The position numbers and the translations under genes are program-made. A stretch of DNA of 27,113 nt from the NCBI GenBank assembly GCA_900540045.1, contig UQEF01000036.1, positions 1 to 27,113 on the forward strand, in the 5' to 3' direction. Every line of letters begins with the position of its first letter. The stretch's first letter is position 1. The notes below the pieces were generated by a model that saw only the letters and a list, made by a program, of their open reading frames with translations, was not told the DNA's origin and searched no databases. Source of the DNA: an uncultured Eubacteriales bacterium (GTDB lineage: Bacteria > Bacillota > Clostridia > Christensenellales > Aristaeellaceae). Below are positions 23,199-27,113 of the stretch, piece by piece.

Positions 23199-23472
23199 GC
23201 GATGACGAAGAACAACGCCCGCTTCATCGCCCTGACCCAGAGAGGGCGGCACGCGCCGAGGCGCGGGCTGCAAGCCGCCTACCGGGGCCGCGGGACATTC
23301 GCTTCCGAGCCTTTCCTTTGAACGCTCCATCAAGTAGAGGGAAACGTTTAGGCCGCGTTACTGGTCAAGAGCGCATCGGCGCGCCCCATGGGGCCGCCCG
23401 TGCGAAAGTTGGGTGGTACAACGCGGCGTCAGCCTTCGTCCCATGCATGGGGCGGAGGCTTTTCTGTTGCAG
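23199..23472 (+). promoter_or_regulatory. T-box leader (Phe specific) of pheS-pheT
   Basis: A leader RNA that reads uncharged tRNA-Phe and allows transcription into pheST when phenylalanine is short. Stem I contains the conserved CCAGAGAG block (about 23238-23245) and the TGCAAGCC distal part. The candidate specifier codon is TTC (23298-23300), followed after six bases by GAGC. The T-box proper is TTGGGTGGTACAACGCGG (23409-23426). The competing terminator pairs AGCCTTCGTCCC with GGGGCGGAGGCT around ATGCAT (23431-23460) and ends in a short T-run. Specifier and downstream gene agree (Phe). Upstream border is estimated from the promoter. Confidence 0.9.
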
Positions 23473-23500
23473 GCGAAGTTTGAAAAAGGAGGAACCTGTC

Positions 23501-24529
23501 ATGTCTGTTGTGGATACGCTGAGCGACATCAAAAGGCGGGTCGGGGAGGAGCTGCAGGCGCTTGACGGCTCCGCCGCCCTGGAAAACCTGCGCGTGCGGG
23601 TGCTTGGCAAAAAGGGCGAGCTGACCGCGCTGCTCAAGGGCATGGGCCAGCTGGCTCCGGAGGAGCGCCCCAGGGTGGGCGCTCAGATCAACGAGGTGCG
23701 CCAGTGGCTCACCGAGCGCATGGACGAGGCGCAGGCGCGCATCCGCGCCGCCGAGCGCGCCGCCGCCCTCAAGTCCGAAACCATCGACGTCACCGAGCCG
23801 CGCCCCCTGCCCAAGGTGGGCAGCGAGCACCCCATCACGCTGGTGATGAACGAGCTGATCGAATGCTTCACCGGCATGGGCTTTGACGTGATGGAGGGCC
23901 CGGAGGTGGAGCTGGATCATTACAACTTTGAGCTGATGAACCTGCCCAAGAACCACCCCGCCCGCGACGCGCAGGATACCTTCTATATGGATGAGAACAT
24001 CGTGCTGCGCACGCATACCAGCCCCATGCAGGCGCGCGCCATGCTCACCCGCAAGCCGCCCATCCGCATCATCTGCCCGGGCCGCGTGTACCGCTCCGAC
24101 GAGGTGGACGCCACGCACAGCCCGGTATTCCATCAGATGGAGGGCCTGGTGGTGGACGAGCGCGTGCGCATGAGCGACCTGCGCGGCACGCTGGAGGCGT
24201 TTGCCAAGAAGCTCTACGGGCCGGACATCACTACCCGCTTCCGCCCCAGCTTCTTCCCCTTCACCGAGCCCAGCGCCGAGGTGGACCTCACCTGCGTGAA
24301 CTGCCACGGCAAGGGCTGCCGCATCTGCAAGGGCACCGGCTGGATCGAGGTGCTGGGCTCCGGCATGGTCAACCCCAAGGTGCTGGAAATGTGCGGCATC
24401 GACCCGGCAAAGTACAGCGGATTTGCCTTTGGCATCGGCCTTGAGCGCATCGCCATGCAGCGATACGGCATCCGCGACATGCGCCTGCTCTACGAAGGCG
24501 ACGCGCGTCTTTTGGGGCAGCTGAGGTAA
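23501..24529 (+). CDS. pheS: Phenylalanine-tRNA ligase alpha subunit
   Basis: The catalytic subunit of the alpha2-beta2 enzyme that charges tRNA-Phe. The 342-residue protein has the N-terminal coiled-coil (about 1-85) and the class II core: HPITLVMNELIECFTGMGFDV, THTSPMQAR, CPGRVYRSDEVDATHSPVFHQMEG (motif 2 region), PSFFPFTEPSAEVD, and GIGLERIAM (311-319, motif 3). A CxxC-x4-CxxC cluster (C265, C268, C273, C276) is present, as in many bacterial PheS. ATG 23501 has AAGGAGG upstream; the frame continues back into the T-box but that part is leader RNA. It is followed after 24 bases by pheT. Confidence 0.97.
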   Translation: MSVVDTLSDIKRRVGEELQALDGSAALENLRVRVLGKKGELTALLKGMGQLAPEERPRVGAQINEVRQWLTERMDEAQARIRAAERAAALKSETIDVTEPRPLPKVGSEHPITLVMNELIECFTGMGFDVMEGPEVELDHYNFELMNLPKNHPARDAQDTFYMDENIVLRTHTSPMQARAMLTRKPPIRIICPGRVYRSDEVDATHSPVFHQMEGLVVDERVRMSDLRGTLEAFAKKLYGPDITTRFRPSFFPFTEPSAEVDLTCVNCHGKGCRICKGTGWIEVLGSGMVNPKVLEMCGIDPAKYSGFAFGIGLERIAMQRYGIRDMRLLYEGDARLLGQLR

Positions 24530-24553
24530 GCAGGGAGTAAGGAGGCGTTTTCA

Positions 24554-26944
24554 GTGAAACTGGCGATGAATATGATCCGGCAGTATGCGGATATCCCCGT
24601 CACGCCGGAGGAATATACCCAGCGGATGATTATGACCGGCACCGCTGTGGAGGGCACCGAGGATATCAGCGGCGGCATGGAGAAGGTCGTGGTGGGCCGC
24701 GTGCTCACGTGCACGGACGTGGAGGGCACGCACCTGCATGAGTGCACCGTGGACGTGGGCGGCCCGGAGACGCTGCACATCGTGTGCGGCGCGCCCAACG
24801 TGGCGGCGGGCCAGCTGGTGCCCGTGGCGCTGGACGGCGCGCACCTGCCCGGCGGCGTCAAAATCAAAAAGGGCAAGCTGCGGGGCATGATCTCCGAGGG
24901 CATGATCTGCTCCGGCGAGGAGCTTCACGTGCCCACGGAGCTCTATCCCAACATCGAGGAAAAGGGCATTCTGGTATTCCAGGAGGACTACCCCCTGGGC
25001 GCGGATGTGAAGCCCATATTGGGCATCGACGACACGGCGGTGGATTTTGAGATTCTGGCCAACCGTCCGGACTGCCTGTGCGCCATCGGCATCGCACGCG
25101 AGACGGCGGCGGCGCTGGATACCGAGTTCCATGCCCCCGAAATCACCGTGACCGAAGCGGGCGGGGATATCCATGACGAGGTGAAGGTGCGCGTGGAGGC
25201 CCCGGACCTGTGCCCGCGCTACGCCGCGCGCGTGATCAAAAACGTGCGCATCGCGCCCTCGCCCCTGTGGCTGCGCAAGTACCTGCACGGCGCGGGCCTT
25301 CGCGCCATCAACAACATCGTGGATATCACCAACTACATCATGATCGAATACGGCCATCCCATGCACGCCTTTGACCTGAGCAAGGTGCGCGGGCGGCAGA
25401 TCGTGGTGCGCCGCGCCCATCCCGGCGAGACGCTGACCACGCTGGACGGAAACGAGCGCGCCCTGCGCACCGACGACCTGGTCATCTGCGACCAGGAGCG
25501 CGCCACGGGCCTGGCCGGCATCATGGGCGGCGAGGAGAGCGAGATCACCGAGGGCACCACGGACGTGATGTTCGAGTGCGCGGCGTTCGACCGCACGGCC
25601 ATCCGCCTGACCAGCCGCGCGCTGGGCATGCGCACGGAGAGCAGCGGCCGCTTTGAGCGCGGCGTGGCCGCCGGCACGGTGATGGACGCGCTCGACCGCG
25701 CCTGCATGCTGGTGAACCTTTTGGACGCGGGCGACGTGGTATCCGGCGTGATCGACCTCTATCCCAACCCGCGCCCCGCGCAGGTCATCACCGCCAGCGC
25801 GGCGCACATTCAGGAGCGCGCGGGCGTGGCCATCCCTGCGGACGATATGGTGCGCATCCTCAAAAAACTGCACTTTGGCTGCGAGCGCGACGGCGACACC
25901 CTCACCGTGACCGTGCCCGCCTTCCGCGAGGACCTGGACGGCGAGGCCGACATCTGCGAGGAATGCCTGCGCATCTACGGCTATCAGCACATTCCGGCCA
26001 CGCCCCTCAGCGGCCAGACCACCCAGGGCGGCGTCAGCCCCATGAAGGCGCTCAAGGACCGCGCCGCGCGCCTGCTCACCGGCATGGGCTATCTGGAGAT
26101 CATGAACTTCAGCTTCACCGGCGTAAAGGAGATTCAGAAGCTGGGCCTGCCGGAGGGCGATCTGCGCAACGATCCCATGCCCATCCTCAACCCCCTGGGC
26201 GAGGACGCGGCCGTGATGCGTCCCACGCTGGCCTGCGGCATGCTGCACACGCTGGCCTTCAACATGAATCATTCCACCCCGGCCGCACGCCTGTATGAGA
26301 TGGCGGCGGTGTTCGACCACCATCACCGCACGGACGAGGGCCTGCCCACCGAGACGCAAACCCTGTGCCTGGGCGCCTATGGGCCCGAGGAGGACTTCTT
26401 CACCGTGCGCGGCGCGGTGGAGGCCATTCTGCGCGCGGGCGGCATCGCCTGCGAGGTGGAGGCCGGCGGCGACGCGTACTATCATCCGGGCCGCTGCGCG
26501 CGCCTGGTGCGGGGCGGCGTGACCTTCGCCACCGTGGGCGAGGTGCATCCCGACGTGCGCGAGCGCTTTGACCTGCCCAAGCGTGCCGTGATGGCCGAAA
26601 TCAACCTGCAAACCCTCCTGACCTACTTCCGGCCCATGGGCGAAATGAAGCCCCTGCCGCGCTTCCCGGCCGTGGAGCGCGACCTGGCGCTGGTCATGGA
26701 CGAGAGCGTGGCCGTGGGTCCGCTGATGGCCGATATGCGCAAGGCCGCCGGCAAGCTGCTGGAGAGCATGGAGATGTTCGATGTGTACCGTGGCGCGCAG
26801 GTGGCTGCGGGCAAGAAGAGCGTGGCCTTCTCGCTGACCTTCCGCGCGCCTGACCGCACCCTCACCGACGAGGAGGTACAGGCCGCCATGGACAAGGTGA
26901 CGCACGTCTGTGCCCAGAAGCACGGCGCGACGGTGAGGGCGTAA
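24554..26944 (+). CDS. pheT: Phenylalanine-tRNA ligase beta subunit
   Basis: The 796-residue partner of PheS, needed for tRNA binding and editing of Tyr-tRNA-Phe. Domains follow the usual bacterial order: EMAP/OB-type tRNA-binding fold (about 40-150; GAPNVAAGQLVPVALDGA...), B3/B4 editing domain (about 215-395; INNIVDITNYIMIEYGHPMHAFDL), B5 (about 400-470), catalytic-like core (about 480-690) and the C-terminal anticodon-binding FDX-ACB domain (about 703-795; RFPAVERDLALVMDE). GTG 24554 with AAGGAGG 8 bases upstream is the start. Cotranscribed with pheS under the T-box; a strong hairpin follows the stop. Confidence 0.97.
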   Translation: MKLAMNMIRQYADIPVTPEEYTQRMIMTGTAVEGTEDISGGMEKVVVGRVLTCTDVEGTHLHECTVDVGGPETLHIVCGAPNVAAGQLVPVALDGAHLPGGVKIKKGKLRGMISEGMICSGEELHVPTELYPNIEEKGILVFQEDYPLGADVKPILGIDDTAVDFEILANRPDCLCAIGIARETAAALDTEFHAPEITVTEAGGDIHDEVKVRVEAPDLCPRYAARVIKNVRIAPSPLWLRKYLHGAGLRAINNIVDITNYIMIEYGHPMHAFDLSKVRGRQIVVRRAHPGETLTTLDGNERALRTDDLVICDQERATGLAGIMGGEESEITEGTTDVMFECAAFDRTAIRLTSRALGMRTESSGRFERGVAAGTVMDALDRACMLVNLLDAGDVVSGVIDLYPNPRPAQVITASAAHIQERAGVAIPADDMVRILKKLHFGCERDGDTLTVTVPAFREDLDGEADICEECLRIYGYQHIPATPLSGQTTQGGVSPMKALKDRAARLLTGMGYLEIMNFSFTGVKEIQKLGLPEGDLRNDPMPILNPLGEDAAVMRPTLACGMLHTLAFNMNHSTPAARLYEMAAVFDHHHRTDEGLPTETQTLCLGAYGPEEDFFTVRGAVEAILRAGGIACEVEAGGDAYYHPGRCARLVRGGVTFATVGEVHPDVRERFDLPKRAVMAEINLQTLLTYFRPMGEMKPLPRFPAVERDLALVMDESVAVGPLMADMRKAAGKLLESMEMFDVYRGAQVAAGKKSVAFSLTFRAPDRTLTDEEVQAAMDKVTHVCAQKHGATVRA

Positions 26945-26978
26945 GCGGCGCAGAAGAAGGAAAAGAGAATGAGACAAC

Positions 26979-27007
26979 GAAGCGCCCGGCGCAATGCCGG
27001 GCGCTTC
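26979..27007 (+). terminator. Hairpin after pheT
   Basis: GAAGCGCCCGGC and GCCGGGCGCTTC form a perfect 12-bp stem with a 5-base loop, 34 bases after the pheT stop. No T-run follows, so termination would be atypical. Two further hairpins follow: CACTTTGC/GCAAAGTG (27024-27045) and GTGTT/AACAC (27062-27078). No gene is visible from 26945 to the window end. Confidence 0.6.
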
Positions 27008-27113
27008 AGACTGTCAAAGAAGCCACTTTGCATCGTAGCAAAGTGCCAGACCGCCGACAAAGGGCGTGTTGCAAAACACCCCAACAAAAAAAGACGAGGT
27101 AAGGAACCGCAAA

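Noticed and set aside
23318..23500. Longer PheS start inside the leader
   Set aside because: The region is the T-box; PheS homology and the ribosome binding site put the start at 23501.
24551..26977. 808-codon minus-strand frame opposite pheT
   Set aside because: Low-complexity shadow of the complete pheT gene; no motif and no ribosome binding site.
1..27113. CRISPR arrays, tRNA and rRNA genes
   Set aside because: No regularly spaced repeats with unique spacers and no tRNA or rRNA signature sequences were seen; the only tandem repeat is the 12-bp coding one at 23-106.

Overview
The window looks like chromosome of a GC-rich, low-GC-lineage-type Bacillota, most likely a gut Clostridia (Christensenellales- or Oscillospirales-like; this placement is inference). 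The pointers are a Phe T-box leader in front of pheST, a Bacillus-type PurR with PurBox-like sites at purB, strong AGGAGG ribosome binding sites, GTG and TTG starts, a SEDS protein of the rod-shape type, and many extended -10 promoters.

Layout: 1-172 is the tail of an upstream gene ending in HPP tetrapeptide repeats, overlapping rodA (159-1358). A cytidine/guanine-deaminase-fold protein with an N-terminal export signal follows (1391-1987), then a terminator and about 570 bases without a recognisable gene. From 2642 to 9538 lies a lower-GC island that I read as a decayed integrative element inserted at the 3' end of guaA. Its borders are a 17-bp near-repeat that contains the last codons of guaA, with a second pair of direct repeats just inside each end. 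It carries a divergent XRE regulator, an excisionase-like protein, an integrase cut off before its catalytic domain, a type I HsdM cut off just after its NPPY motif, a full-length HsdR, a terminator, a 5'-truncated HsdM of the EcoKI type, and a scrap that may be an AlbA_2 gene. No hsdS is present.

Core genome resumes with guaA (minus strand), divergent rnpB (RNase P RNA), a polytopic GT-C-like membrane protein, and the pth-mfd pair, which share an ATGA overlap. Converging on mfd is an ECF sigma factor operon with a membrane-anchored, probable anti-sigma protein, preceded by a secreted small protein. Next come purR and purB, transcribed divergently around PurBox-like operators, a small ribbon-helix-helix protein, and a T-box-controlled pheS-pheT operon ending in a strong hairpin.

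Functional links: guaA, purB and purR are purine synthesis and its control, and the exported deaminase may act on purine bases or nucleosides outside the cell. pth, rnpB, mfd and pheST are housekeeping RNA, translation and repair genes. The most notable region is the guaA-associated island, where sequence features of both ends survive although the integrase and the restriction-modification modules are broken.
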